Shown: positions 21,024 to 32,653 of the stretch, piece after piece
How positions within the stretch are numbered: the stretch's first letter is position 1
How the letters are laid out: every line of letters begins with the position of its first letter
Source: Diphasiastrum complanatum
Lineage: Eukaryota > Streptophyta > Lycopodiopsida > Lycopodiales > Lycopodiaceae
NCBI GenBank assembly: GCA_029204225.1
Contig: CM055102.1
Location: 50,114,426 to 50,178,425 of the forward strand
Direction: 5' to 3'
DNA length: 64,000 bases
Notes under the pieces: model-generated
Database searches by the model: none
The model's input: only the letters and a program-made list of their open reading frames with translations
What the model was told of the DNA's origin: nothing
Position numbers and translations under genes: made by a program

Positions 21024-21527
21024 CTATTCTGTTAATGCCTCAATAGTTTTATTAAAAAAATGAGTACCTCTATTTGATACTAATTCTTTAGGAGCACCAA
21101 ATCTTCCAATAACTTGCTCCAAAAGAAACCACATAGTTTCTTTAGTGTTATCTTTCCCAACCGCTCTTGCTTCAGCCCATTTAGTAAAATAATCAGTTGC
21201 AACAATGATATAACTTGTTCTGGATGACGAGGCTGGCCTTATCGGTCCTACAAAATCTATCCCCCATTTCTCAAGGGGTAGATATGCTTGAATTGGAATC
21301 AATGATCTGATACGACTAGCTCTTCCATCAGCACGCTGACATATATCACAACGTTTAACATAATCATGGGAATTCTTAAAAAGTGTCGGCCACCAATACC
21401 CGGCTCGCAATATCTTTTGACCCGTCAATTGGCTTGCAAAATGTCCTCCACAAGCAGAATCATGACATTCTTCTAAAATAAATTGTATATCATCAGGTAC
21501 AACACATCTACGATATAATCCTTCCAC
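21024..21527 (-). pseudogene. G1 gypsy integrase, N-terminal half, catalytic Asp mutated
   Basis: Contains the HHCC zinc finger (ECHDSACGGHFA with CDICQRA) and the core domain WGIDFVGP with the first catalytic Asp. The second site reads VSNRGTHF, where SDRGTHF is normal, so the catalytic Asp is Asn. With the downstream stop this makes an inactive integrase of the Ty3/gypsy type. Confidence 0.8.
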
Positions 21528-21563
21528 TCCCTTTCGGTAAAGTACACCTTCTATAAGTGAGAA

Positions 21564-22203
21564 TTATAGTGCCTGCAATTTAAGTTTTCTTTTCTCATTA
21601 TATGTCATACTGCCAAGCACTTCCAATGTTGACAAATATGTTGCCAAAGTGGAATACCAGCTCAGTATCATATCTTTATCGATGTGAAGTAATCCTAGAA
21701 GTTGGTCACTCTCACTAGTTCCATCTTCCTCATTCAGAGTTCCCCACTCACAAATACAATCATTTAAACCTTGCAATCATGGAGATTTACTCTTCAGATC
21801 ATAATCAAATTCTTGGAGTGCAACAATCCACTTGATTAACCTAGGGGGTGGTTCCAATTCGTTCATCATCAAAATAACTGCATTATTCTCAGTAAAGATA
21901 ATAACTTTGCGATGTAGTATATAGTGACGATATTTAGCAGTAGGATATGCAATGCATAAACACACTTTTTTCGCATATGAGTGATTCAATTCTGCTATAT
22001 TTAGCTTGCGTCCCACAAACATTATGGGATGATATATTTTGTCCCATATTTGAGCCAAACAACAATTCATACTTTTCTCTGTAGCTGAAGTAAAGATATA
22101 AAATTCCCAATCATACATTGGAGGTTTCAATATAGGGGTACTGGCTACAGCTTCCTTTAAGTCTTCAAAAGCTGTATCACAAGCTTCCGTCCAATTCCAT
22201 ACT
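21564..22203 (-). pseudogene. G1 gypsy RNase H, left of the C3 insertion
   Basis: Continues the reverse transcriptase found at 27147-27866 after removing C3. It reads ILKPPMYDWEFYIFTSAT, then LNHSYAKK and the RLIKWIVALQEFDYDL end of the RNase H domain. A stop near 21777 breaks the frame. Order and orientation (minus) agree with the integrase downstream. Confidence 0.75.
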
Positions 22204-22208
22204 CCATC
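22204..22208 (+). repeat. C3 target-site duplication, left
   Basis: CCATC, repeated at 27142-27146. It marks insertion of C3 into the G1 pol gene. Confidence 0.88.
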
Positions 22209-22896
22209 TATGAAAAATTGCCTACATTGGCAAATCTAGCCATGTAGAATATTGTACATTTTGTCAATATTGTTTGTTGGTTACTTCAATGGCCAAAGTC
22301 CCACATGTACATACACACCTAAAGTAGGTTACCACGAGTCAAGAGGAGTGGTTGTGTCTATTTGGTAGTGATTCCTACTTTGTAGGATCTAGACCATGAT
22401 TTATGATGAGATTTGTACCTACCATGCACCTACCAAGCATGACTCTTGGATCTAGGCTAGGGTTTTCACATTAGGGCAAGAAAGTGGAGTCTACTTATTA
22501 CATGCTGGATTTTCACCTAACTTTGCAAAGGAAGTGTGTTTTACTATGTATTCCCATTCTCCATAGTGAGAAGATAGAAACTTTTTGGAGCCTCAAGGAG
22601 AAAGTCGAGTTTCCTCTCATTGTATGGTGATTACTCTGTTTTTCCAATGAAACCCAGCTTTGGCACTTTGTAAAACACTGTCTACAGGCCGTACTACAGC
22701 CTTATTTCCACACGTGTGGAGTTGGATAATACTAATTGATCAATGCTTTGATTGTCTCTACTTGTTTCCTATCAAGCTGCTAAACTAGATCTTGTTTTCT
22801 GATGACTAGTTTCTGATAGATTGTTTAACAAGAATACAATCACCTTGTGGATCATTCAAAGATCCATTTATGGTCCTTAGTACTGTACTTTTCACA
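22209..22896 (+). repeat. C3 copia, 5' LTR
   Basis: 688 bases, matching 26485-27141. The start reads TATGAAAA, where the 3' LTR has TGTGAAAA, and it ends TTCACA. It holds the palindrome CCACACGTGTGG (22710-22721), a G-box core. It has about 34 bases near 22850-22880 that are missing from the 3' LTR. Confidence 0.92.
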
Positions 22897-22912
22897 TGGT
22901 ATCAGAGCCAAG
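22897..22912 (+). other. C3 primer binding site
   Basis: TGGTATCAGAGCCAAG, complementary to the initiator tRNA-Met 3' end, directly after the 5' LTR. Confidence 0.9.
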
Positions 22913-23524
22913 TACAAGGCCATTGATCTATGTTTGAATCTAATCCAGTTTTAGCAGGTTTTGGTGCAAAAAGCTAGTATTGGAAGGGTGAGCTGCTATC
23001 CAGGTTTTAGTGAGGGGATTTGATCCCAAACTTCTTCAGGATCAAAATCCATACTGTTCACACGTGTGGGCATCTCTGAACCAGCATTTAATAACCCATA
23101 TTCATTGGATCATAGAAAATTCATCTGGTGTCAGTTTGATGTAATTTTTGGTGCAAATCCTAGGATAAGCTACCAAGATCACTTGCCATTGATTAGTTTT
23201 AAATTTGTTTCATGAAAACTAATTAATCTAGGCTGATTTCATACATTCTTAAAGTGGAAACCAGGTATTGAAAGTTCAAAGTGAATGAGAGAGATAGAGT
23301 CAGTTTTTGTCCAAAAATAGCCAAGATTGGCAAGATTTGCTTGAGTGTAGTTTTCATCTCATCTTATCTTCATTCCAGCTTGTGAGGGAGTGATAGAACT
23401 GCGATTACAAATCCATTTGTTGGATTAGAAGTCAACATTTGAGTGAAACACTGCAAGTTAGAAACCTTTGTGAGTTTCAAGTACAAACAAATCTATATCT
23501 TGTGTGTAGAATCTTGCTAGTAAG

Positions 23525-24058
23525 ATGGGATCAGTGGGAGCCCACCTTCTAGAAGCTATTGAGAGGTTAAATTCTACCAATTATGCTATTTGGAAAGTGA
23601 TGATGGAGTCACTAATGGTGCTCCAGGATCTTTATGAGTTTCTAATAGATGATGAAGATGAACCTCTAGGTGCACAGGAATTAGTGAGATACACGAAGAG
23701 GTCTAGGCTTGCACCAAAGGCTTTAAGCAAGGTAGATTGTTTAAGCTTGATGCTAATATTGCAGTGGAGAGTGTTAACTTGGCAAAGGTGGAGCTATCAA
23801 AGGTGGAACTGTGGCACAAAAGGTTGGGCCACCCCAACTACAAAGCCATGGAATCTATGGCTACAAAGGAGCTTGCAGTTGGACTCCCCAAGCATTTGTC
23901 AAAGTGTGGGAAGAGATGTGAAGCATGCAGCCTCTCAAAGGCTCACAAACTACCCTTCTCAAGATCTACATCAAGATCAAACTCCCCTCTTGAACTCATC
24001 CATTCGGATGTTCATAGTTTTTCACATGAGTCTAATGGTGGTGCCAAGTACTATGTAA
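23525..24058 (+). pseudogene. C3 truncated gag
   Basis: ATG at 23525 gives MGSVGAHLLEAIERLNSTNYAIWKV-type gag for about 65 residues. It breaks at LAPKAL (about 23724), where sequence jumps to GRLFKLDAN-like sequence of the late protease region. The rest of this frame is read out of phase and is not gag. The deletion removed most of gag, the zinc knuckle and the DSGA protease motif. Pol continues one frame back (-1). Confidence 0.75.
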
Positions 24059-26523
24059 TCTTCATTGATGACTATTCTAGATTTTGTTGGATGTACCTCT
24101 TGTCTAGCAAATCAATGGTGTTTGATTCTTTTGTAAAGTTCAAGACTTTGGTAGAAAATCAACTTAGTACCAAGATTAAGGTATTAAGGAGTGATAATGG
24201 AGGTGAATATATCTCCAATAAGTTGATTGACTTTTGTAGTTCTAATGGCATAAAGAGGGAGTTGTCATGTCCATACACCCCTCAACAAAATGGAGTGAGT
24301 GAGAGAAAAAATAGATCTCTTTGTGAGTGTGCTAAGGCCTTAAGGCTAGATGCTTCTCTATCCAAACCATTTTGGGATGAAGCAATAACTTGTGCTAACT
24401 ATTTGTGCAATAGATTGCCAAACCAAGCCATTGGAGGAATCACACCATTTGAAGCTCTATTTGGAGAGAAGCCCAATCTCAAAGATCTCAAAGTTTTTGG
24501 ATCCACTTGCTATGTACACCAATCCTTGGGAAAGATAAGGAAGGATGATGCAACATCCATCAAAGGCATCTTTGTGGGATATGGTGAGAATAGCAAAGAT
24601 TATAGAGTCTTCAATCCCATCACTAGCAAGGTGATAGTGAGTAGGGATGTTATTTTTGATGAAGGACATGCTTGTGATTTGGATGATAATGCTACTAATC
24701 ATCTTGATGCCAAGGATCATGCTAGGATGGAGGAGGAGCTTCCAAGTGAAGAAGAACTTGAGGATCCACCTCAAGATGCAAGAACTCCAAGAACTACAAG
24801 AACTCCAAGAAGATCTACAAGGGCAAGATCCGAGCCATTGAGGCTCACCTATGATGGTCAAGGTGATCAAAGGGAAGGCTCATCATCTTTCACATCTTAC
24901 ACCTTTCTTACTTCAATGTTAGATGAGCCAACATGCTATGAAGATGCTTGTAAGTCTAAAAGTTGGATGGATGCTATGCAAGTTGAGTATGATGCTCTTA
25001 TTGAGAATCATACTTGGGATCTTGTGGATATTCCTCAAGGGAAGAAACCTCTTGATTGCAAGTGGGTGTTTAGATTGAAGTATAATCAAGATGGATCAAT
25101 AAGCAAGCATAAAGCTAGGCTTGTTGCCAAAGGTTTTTTACAAACCAAAGGCATTGACTATGATGAGACTTTTGCTCCTGTGGCTAAGCTTGTTACTATC
25201 AGGTTGATCATTAGTCTTGCTACAACCTTCAATTGGGAGCTATTCCAACTTGACTTCACAAATGCATTCCTCAATGGTTATTTGGAGGAAGAGATCTACA
25301 TGAGGCAACCCGAGGGCTTCATCAAGGCAAAGCATGAAGGAAAGGTGTGTTTTTTGAAGAAGAGCATTTATGGGCTCAAGCAGGCACCTAGAGCATGGTA
25401 CTCTAGGATAAACTCTTTTCTCATTTCCATGAATTTTGTAATGAGTGCCTATGATCCATCATTGTATATAAGTTTTCACGATGGCATGATCATTATTCTT
25501 TTTTTGTATGTAGATGACATTATCTTGAGTGGTAATGATCTAGATGGAATTAGAGATGTAAAAATTGCTTTAGCAAAAGAGTTTAAGATAGTAGATCTCG
25601 TCCTATTGAGATTCATTCTTGGAATAGAGGTTATTAGAGGATGCGATTTTATCTTCATTTGTCAATCTAAATATGCTACATCCATCCTAGATAGATTTGG
25701 AATGAAGAATTGTAAAGGCATTGAGACGCCAATGGAGCAACATGTAAAGGCATCTATTGGTTGTGATGAAGCATACTTTGAGGACATCACATTATATAGA
25801 AGGCTTATTGGCTCCTTGATCTATTTAACTATAACTAGACCTAACCTTAGTTATAGTGTTGGAAAGTTAAGCCAATTCATGCAAAGTCCTCTAGTTTCGC
25901 ATTGGAAGATGGCCAAAAGGGTTCTTAGATACATTTCATTCACTAAGAATTTTGGTATTTTGTATAGAGGAACTAATCTTGGCTTAAGAGCCTATAGTGA
26001 CTCGGATTTTGCAGGTGACAAAGTGGATAGAAGATCACCAAGTGCCTTTGCCACCTTTCTATGTGATGGAGTAGTATCATGGCTTTCTAAAAAGCAAGAT
26101 ACCATCTCCCTATCTTCCACAGAATCCGAATACAAGGCCTTGACATCAACATGCAAGGAGGTCTTGTGGCTCAAAAGGCTATTGGTGGAGCTTCATGTCA
26201 TGGAGGAGGAGATCCCTATCATCTATTGTGACAACCAATCAGCCCAATCACTTGCAACTAATCCTACATTCCATGCAAGGAGCAAACACATCGAAATTGC
26301 TCATCATTTCGTGAGGGAAAAAGTGCAAGCTAAAGAGATCAAGCTCCAACACGTGCCATCATCAAGTTGCTTGGCTGATTTGTTTACTAAACCTTTACCT
26401 AAAGATTCATTTGTCAAGCTTAGATCTTCAATTGGAGTTATTGATAAAAGCATTGTGATCTCCAAGGCTAGATTTGAGGAGGAGTGTGAAAAATTGCCTA
26501 CATTGGCAAATCTAGCCATGTAG
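23737..26523 (+). CDS. C3 copia integrase-reverse transcriptase-RNase H (928 codons open)
   Basis: Opens without an ATG at the deletion junction. It reads the GAG-pre-integrase motif LWHKRLGHPNY (about residue 28), a zinc finger CEACSLSKAHK, the integrase core with IHSDVHSF, VLRSDNGGEY and NGVSERKNRS (all three acidic residues kept), reverse transcriptase with YVDDIILSG near 25510, and RNase H with SDSDFAGD, SSTESEY and YCDNQSA. There is no stop in 2.8 kb, which argues for a young element. It cannot be translated from gag without a -1 shift, and it lacks its own protease. It may rely on a relative for particles and processing. Confidence 0.88.
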   Translation: MFKLDANIAVESVNLAKVELSKVELWHKRLGHPNYKAMESMATKELAVGLPKHLSKCGKRCEACSLSKAHKLPFSRSTSRSNSPLELIHSDVHSFSHESNGGAKYYVIFIDDYSRFCWMYLLSSKSMVFDSFVKFKTLVENQLSTKIKVLRSDNGGEYISNKLIDFCSSNGIKRELSCPYTPQQNGVSERKNRSLCECAKALRLDASLSKPFWDEAITCANYLCNRLPNQAIGGITPFEALFGEKPNLKDLKVFGSTCYVHQSLGKIRKDDATSIKGIFVGYGENSKDYRVFNPITSKVIVSRDVIFDEGHACDLDDNATNHLDAKDHARMEEELPSEEELEDPPQDARTPRTTRTPRRSTRARSEPLRLTYDGQGDQREGSSSFTSYTFLTSMLDEPTCYEDACKSKSWMDAMQVEYDALIENHTWDLVDIPQGKKPLDCKWVFRLKYNQDGSISKHKARLVAKGFLQTKGIDYDETFAPVAKLVTIRLIISLATTFNWELFQLDFTNAFLNGYLEEEIYMRQPEGFIKAKHEGKVCFLKKSIYGLKQAPRAWYSRINSFLISMNFVMSAYDPSLYISFHDGMIIILFLYVDDIILSGNDLDGIRDVKIALAKEFKIVDLVLLRFILGIEVIRGCDFIFICQSKYATSILDRFGMKNCKGIETPMEQHVKASIGCDEAYFEDITLYRRLIGSLIYLTITRPNLSYSVGKLSQFMQSPLVSHWKMAKRVLRYISFTKNFGILYRGTNLGLRAYSDSDFAGDKVDRRSPSAFATFLCDGVVSWLSKKQDTISLSSTESEYKALTSTCKEVLWLKRLLVELHVMEEEIPIIYCDNQSAQSLATNPTFHARSKHIEIAHHFVREKVQAKEIKLQHVPSSSCLADLFTKPLPKDSFVKLRSSIGVIDKSIVISKARFEEECEKLPTLANLAM

Positions 26524-27141
26524 AATATTGTACATTTTGTCAATATTGTTTGTTGATTACTTCAATGGCCAAAGTGCCACTTGTACATACACACCTAAAT
26601 TAGGTTACCACGAGTCAAGAGGAGTGGTTGTGTCTATTTGGTAGTGTTTCCTACTTTGTAGGATCTAGACCATGATTTATGATGAGATTTGTACCTACCA
26701 TGCACCTACCAAGCATGACTCTTGGATCTAGGGTAGGGTTTTCACATTAGGGCAAGAAAGTGGAGTCTACTTCCTTATTACATGCTGGATTTTCACCTAA
26801 CTTTGCAAAGGAAGTGTGTTTTACTATGTATTCCCATTCTCCATAGTGAGAAGATAGAAACTTTTTGGAGCCTCAAGGAGAAAGTCGAGTTTCCTCTCAT
26901 TGTATGGTGATTACTCTATTTTTCCAATGAAACCCAGCTTTGGCACTTTGTAAACACTGTCTACAGGTCGTACTATAGCTTTATTTCCACACGTGTGGAG
27001 TTGGATTATACTAATTGATCAATGCTTTGATTGTCTCTACTTGTTTCCTATCAAGCTGCTAAACTAGATCTTGTTTTCTGATAACTAGTTTCTGATAGAT
27101 TGTTTAACAAGCATACAATCCTTAGTACTGTACTTTTCACA
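26485..27141 (+). repeat. C3 copia, 3' LTR
   Basis: 657 bases, preceded by the purine-rich GAGGAGGAG and followed by the CCATC duplication (27142-27146). Differences from the 5' LTR are few apart from the 34-base deletion. It keeps CCACACGTGTGG at 26987-26998. The last codons of the pol frame run into it. Confidence 0.92.
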
Positions 27142-27146
27142 CCATC

Positions 27147-27866
27147 CTTTTTCAATAATATCGTTAGAGGGAGTGACTTTAATGAGTATTGCCTAATGTA
27201 TCTTCAATAATAACCTACAGATCCAAGAAATGACTGTAACTGTTTAAGCGTAGTAGGAATGCCAAGGCTTAATATTATTTTTATCTTATCCGGATTAGTA
27301 GATATACCATTCCTACTAATCACATGTCCTAGTAGTACATCGTAAGGCACTCCAAACAAACATTTCCCAGCATTGAGTGCAACACATGTTATCTCACACT
27401 TCTTTAAACATTTTTCCAAAATAGCCATATGATCTTTAACAAAAGAAGCTCCACATAGATCATCGATGAAAATTTTAAGATTTTTGTCAAGTATATCTTC
27501 AAATTGTTCATTCATAAATCTCTGATACATACCAGGGGCATTTGATAACCCAAATGGCATCACGTGATATGCAAAAACTCCAAATGTTGTAGTAAAGGTA
27601 GTTTTCAGCTTATCTTCCTCTTTTATTGCAATTTGATTGTAGCCCGCAAAACAATCCATAAATGAATATCTTTCTCTTCCGGCTAATTCATCAAGAACTT
27701 GATCAATAAATGGCAATGGATAATAATCTTTAATCGTGTGCTTATTTAATTTTTTGTAATCTACACAAACCCTAATTTGTGTAGAATTTTTCTTAGGTCT
27801 CGGTACTATTGGTGAACTCCATTCCGTGTTTTGTACATGAAATATTAAACCAGCTTGACGTAGTCA
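27147..27866 (-). pseudogene. G1 gypsy reverse transcriptase, right of the C3 insertion
   Basis: Contains the RT landmarks WSSPIV, VCVDYKKLNK, MDCFAGYNQI, MPFGLSNAP and the catalytic IFIDDL, followed by a thumb region ending SLGVGYY-like. The 5' end is cut near 27866, where gypsy similarity gives way to an unrelated LTR-like segment, so protease and gag are missing. The stretch joins 21564-22203 across C3. Confidence 0.82.
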
Positions 27867-27870
27867 CTCT

Positions 27871-28609
27871 TATGGCTCGATATTGTATTATAGCCCAAAC
27901 AATTCGCGAAGATCAAGCAATTCACGAAAGTCAACGTGCTTCCAAGACAAACGAAGGACGAGCGATTCACGAATAATTCGAGAATAGTAAACATGCCTCC
28001 AGGACCGCAAAAGCTACAAAGCGACACAAAATAAAAAGAAATGAAAGAAACGAAAGAAAACGAAAGAAACGAAAGAGAATCTTTCGCGCTACCAGCTGGC
28101 AGCTCAATGGGCTTGGAGTCTTAAACTTCATGGCCAGCTGAAATGGGAAGTAATAACGAAGAGTAATTGATTAGTTGATTAGCATTAACTACTCTTGTGA
28201 TTCTCTGTTTAGCTATCTTGTAAACTCCACATAATGTAGATAAAAACAATCCTTCTGGATCATAATATATACGGTAAGATATAGAGAGATATAGCGAGTA
28301 GAGTAGAAAACAAAAAAGGTGAGAAACACAACTGTGTATAAAAGTTTGCCAACGAGCAGAACACAGTGAAAGAGCAGAGCGTCAGATGACCAATGAGTGA
28401 GACACTGACGATCTCACTCTAAAAATCAAACTGATAATTGATTGCTCTATTTTCGTGCATCTCCTTGTCTTCCACTGTCTTGATTGCTAGAATGAAATCT
28501 ATTTTGTGATGTGTAGTCGCGTGTCTAGGTTCATGTGAAGCTTCCGTGCAAAAGAAAATTTAAAAGAAACAAAATCGTTCGCGACAACGAAACAAAACTG
28601 TTCGCAACA
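27871..28609. mobile_element. LTR-like GAAC/ACGAAAG-rich segment, boundaries unsure
   Basis: Resembles the compositional style of the C1 LTR: TTCNNGAA motifs at 27903-27910, 27921-27928, 27966-27973 and 27977-27984, a GAAACGAAAGAAA tract, and an end GTTCGCAACA. It lies between the cut end of G1 and the start of block X. A solo LTR is plausible, but I could not match flanking duplications. Confidence 0.45.
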
Positions 28610-28868
28610 CCTTCGTACTTCTCACCATGTATAGAAGCAAATAAAAACATAAAAAAGACTTTAATTATCTGATAGTTCTTACTTTGTCTTGATTTTACCA
28701 CAATCAATAATCAATCCATGATATTATTTTATGTCCAAGATACAATAACTCATCAGTTCGTTTATCTTTTGAATCCTTTAAAATTTAATGTAGCTTGACT
28801 ATCAATTAATACAATCATTCAACAATTTCAATTTCTTGTCTTGAGTTAGATTGATATGACAATTTACT

Positions 28869-29837
28869 AGTGAATACTAACAGCAACTACAAATATGACT
28901 ATTAAATTTAAGATTCCGATCTCTTATTTTGATTCTACAAATTAATTAATGTTTGTAGCATTTGATGCATTAGCAAAGTAGAAGTTGGAATAATGTTTCA
29001 GCCCTAATTATTGGCCCTTGCCTATTTGCAAATAAAAATCTTAATATAATCATCCTCCTGAAATAGCTTGCATTAGCAGAACAAAAAACAATACAAAAAT
29101 TGAAAATATCAACAATTTTAGTTCAAATGATAAAGTATCCACTGCTTTTATCGATTTTAGTACACATGTTTAGTTACTTTATTATATTTGATAAGTTGGT
29201 AACTAAAAAATTATAATTTAGGAGAAATATAAAAGAGCAAATTTAATAACTAGTTTTGTTACTTTTTATTCTACTACTTTTAGCCACATTTTTTGCAAAA
29301 CAACTAGTGAAAAATGATTGAAAGTACTTTTTGGCACTATTTACTCAATATGAGTATGGTTCTAGAGACCAAAAACAATCATCTATCAAACAAGCTACTT
29401 GCCAATTTTTTTTGAGCCCCATAGAGTTACTATTGATTATTTCTAGAAATAAATGTATCACATTGATCAAAATCAATACAATACACATTCCATGGCTCTG
29501 ATACCATTGAAACATCTCCCAAGGATGAATTAGATATCAAAATCCTATCGACCTTATGCATAAGACAAACCAATCCAATGAAATAGAGATGTAGATTGGA
29601 TCAACACAACTCATTCCAAATGATGAGAATTACAATACCGTTTGTTAGTAGCTTCTTGATTAAGGCATCATGTAGTACCATAACCACTGACAAGAGTAAA
29701 TCCAATTATGAGTAGCACAAGGACTAGTACTATTTAACGAGTATCAATCATACTCTAGCACAAAATACATTGAATAAAATGACAAGAATTATGACATTCC
29801 TTGTGTAGGTTCCTACCATGCCCTCCTAGGCAAGGTA
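28869..29837 (-). mobile_element. Copia LTR plus leader fragment inserted in block X
   Basis: Absent from the matching place in the right arm (near 41035). On the minus strand a PBS TGGTATCAGAGCCATG (29491-29506) directly follows an LTR end ATGTTTCA (LTR from 29508 rightwards). No coding region is present. It could be a terminal-repeat miniature element or a deleted copy. The short similar flanks TAGATT/CAAATT might be a target duplication. Confidence 0.5.
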
Positions 29838-31706
29838 TTTCAAATTATGCCTAAGTATAGGTAGGTAGCCACCTCCAAGAACCCTAATCCTAGCTTCCAA
29901 AACCAATATTACTCATTATGGCTAATAATAATAGCTATTGTGAAAATTAGGACCATCAAGTGGACTATTCTTGGCACCCATGGTCAAGGCCTGGTCAATG
30001 GGGATTAACTCGAGACGTAACATCTCAGACTAAATATAGATCTTGACCTCAAGTTTGGCATGGTCCTTAACCACAATAAAAAGCGCTATTAGAAAAATTA
30101 TAAATTTTCACAATATTAGCTATATGGAGCAAAACTTAAAATTCCACAAAATAATTTATTCTAGTTTTTGCAACATTGTCCTGTTGTACATCTATTGTCA
30201 TCTTGTGATTGTTGAAGAGTACTTATAGCCAAGACTTTCTCAATTTTAGAAACAATCACATTACTTCTCTTATAAACTTTCATTTAAAACATAAAAAACA
30301 AGACAAGTTTACATTTCAAAAAATTATAGCTCTTTACACATCTCTTGTTTTTTTATATTTGATTTTTGTAATAATTCATTTGTTTATATCGTATGAATGA
30401 TAATTACAACTCTCAACAATATCTTTGACAATTAATATTTCAATATATGGGAGAGCCACAACAAACTAGGTAAGAGAGATGTATTAATGATAGTGACTTG
30501 ATAAAATTCTATTCTTATTGCAAATAATGAATGTTTTGATTTTTAGAGGTGTTAGATATTGCAAAAAATAAATGGAAAAATTAGAATCTAGTTCTTAGCA
30601 TCTAACTATGGAAAACTTTTGAAAACAAGGTAGTCAATTTTTTAATTCCATCAATGAATATTTAGATAAGTGATTGATTATGGAGTAGACAAGTGATAGA
30701 CCATTAAAAAATGTGAATAAGATGTGCTAGAAAGTGTAAAGAGTGTCGTTTTAGATCTAGAAACCTTAGAGAGTGCTAAATTTGTTTACCAACAAGATGA
30801 CACTCACAAGTTTGTGACATTTATATAGGGACTAAAGAATTTTTTTTAAATATTTAAATGAAAAAATAAATAAATACATGTGTCATAAGACGTCTTCAAT
30901 AAAAACATGCATCTTGCAATAATTTACACGATGCTTTTAATGTTAATTATCTTTGACCATTTCTATTTTTGTGTCTAAATTTTTACATTTAAGGTGTTCT
31001 TTTGTTTTGTTCTCACATCCACAAACATGTACAAATGGTTCACATTTATTAGTTTGTCGTATCTTGTTAAATGTATAAATTTTAAGACACATTCTTATTT
31101 CAAATTTTTTAGCTTAAAAAATGTTTCTACAAAAAACAACAATGTGCATATGATTCCATCTTTGACTTTGAGATGCAAATATTGAAATTTTGTGCAAATA
31201 TAATTCAAGTTTTGATTTTCTACCATGTCAATTGCAGTGATAACATCATAAATTTATCCCACTTATATCTGATTTTTTACATCATGATTGATTGAAAGGT
31301 TCGACTTCTTCTACAATAAAGTAACAATGTTAAAATTTGGTTTTCTGAACGATAACAAAAATCATAAACGATCTGGTGATTTTGCATGTAATGTTGTTGA
31401 TTTTTAAATTCACTAGCCATTTAATAACAGATCTAACAATTTATTATTGGTAAAATCATTATAAATGAACATATCTCATACCATAATTTAAATAGATTTC
31501 AATAGATTTTACCATATGCTAAACCATATGTTCAATTGTAGTGATAACATCATCAATTCACCTCACTTATATAAGAATTTTTACATCATGATTAGTTGAA
31601 AGATTCGCGAGAAGCCCTAAAATGCTCAGAACCAAACACCTATGCATAAATATGTGAATAATTTTTCATCAAATTATGAGTAAAAATTTGGTTTTCCATA
31701 AACCAA

Positions 31707-31998
31707 TGTTGTTGGTGATCCATATGCTTGACATTTGCTATCTATGTTGAGTGCTTTGCAATTGTGGGATTGATTAGCAAGTTAAGGTACTATGCTTTGA
31801 CTGTGACAGTTCGTACATTCACACATGTGAAGGTAATTACATGATCTTGTGGCTTGTAGTGGAGTTCAAGCCAAGGGAAAGCTAGGAAAAACTAAATTGG
31901 TAGGTGCTTTGGCTATAGGATCTCAATTGGATTCATTCAAGGTGCTTCCTCCATCATTTCAAACATTTATTGAAGTCTTTTTGCTACAAGTCTCAACA
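31707..31998 (+). repeat. C4 copia, candidate 5' LTR
   Basis: Bounded by TGTTG...CAACA and followed directly by the PBS-like TGGCATCAGAGC (31999-32010). It contains CACACATGTG, a relative of the palindrome in the other copia LTRs. A matching copy lies inverted at 47299-47576. No 3' LTR partner is seen, so the left boundary rests on the inverted ends. Confidence 0.55.
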
Positions 31999-32653
31999 TG
32001 GCATCAGAGCTATGTTATGAAATGAGCTAAATTCTTGCAATTTGATTCACTAGCATCATAGATTTTGATCAATTCATGCATTGATTGATTCTTTGTGATT
32101 ATCTATGATTTGTATCTCCATTCTTGATCAAACTAAGTGAAGAGGAGTCTTGTAGGATCTGATATACATGTGTTTAGGCCTCTAAAACAAAGATCAAGCC
32201 ACTTCTTATCTACAAGACCAAGCTAGCAAGTTCTGCTTGCTTCCTTACATTTGATTCAAAGCAAGTTTTGGAAACAATCTCGAGGAGTAGCATTCAAGCA
32301 TTGAAGAGGTAGAAGGATCAAACTTTTTGGAGCTGATTTAGGCTGTTCTCCCTCCTAAGAGTGATTGAGGCTCAATCCAAACATCATCTTTTCTTAGTTT
32401 GATTGGATCTTTATGAGCCTTGTGAAGTTTAGATCAAGGAGTCAATTTGGGTCATTTTTCTACATCAATTGAGCAAGCTAGTTTCAATTTGTATATTTTT
32501 CAACAGAATTGACTGAACTCAATATCAAATAACATCTTGTTAAGAACTCATTTTTTTATTATTCTCAGGTCCATAGATAGTGGGATAGGTTGTACTTGCA
32601 TCCTTTCTATTGTGTATCCATTCTTAGATAATCAATCTATTGTTTAGAGGAGG

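Noticed and set aside
26485-26523. Extension of C3 pol into the LTR as a meaningful C-terminus
   Set aside because: The frame simply runs into the 3' LTR before its stop.
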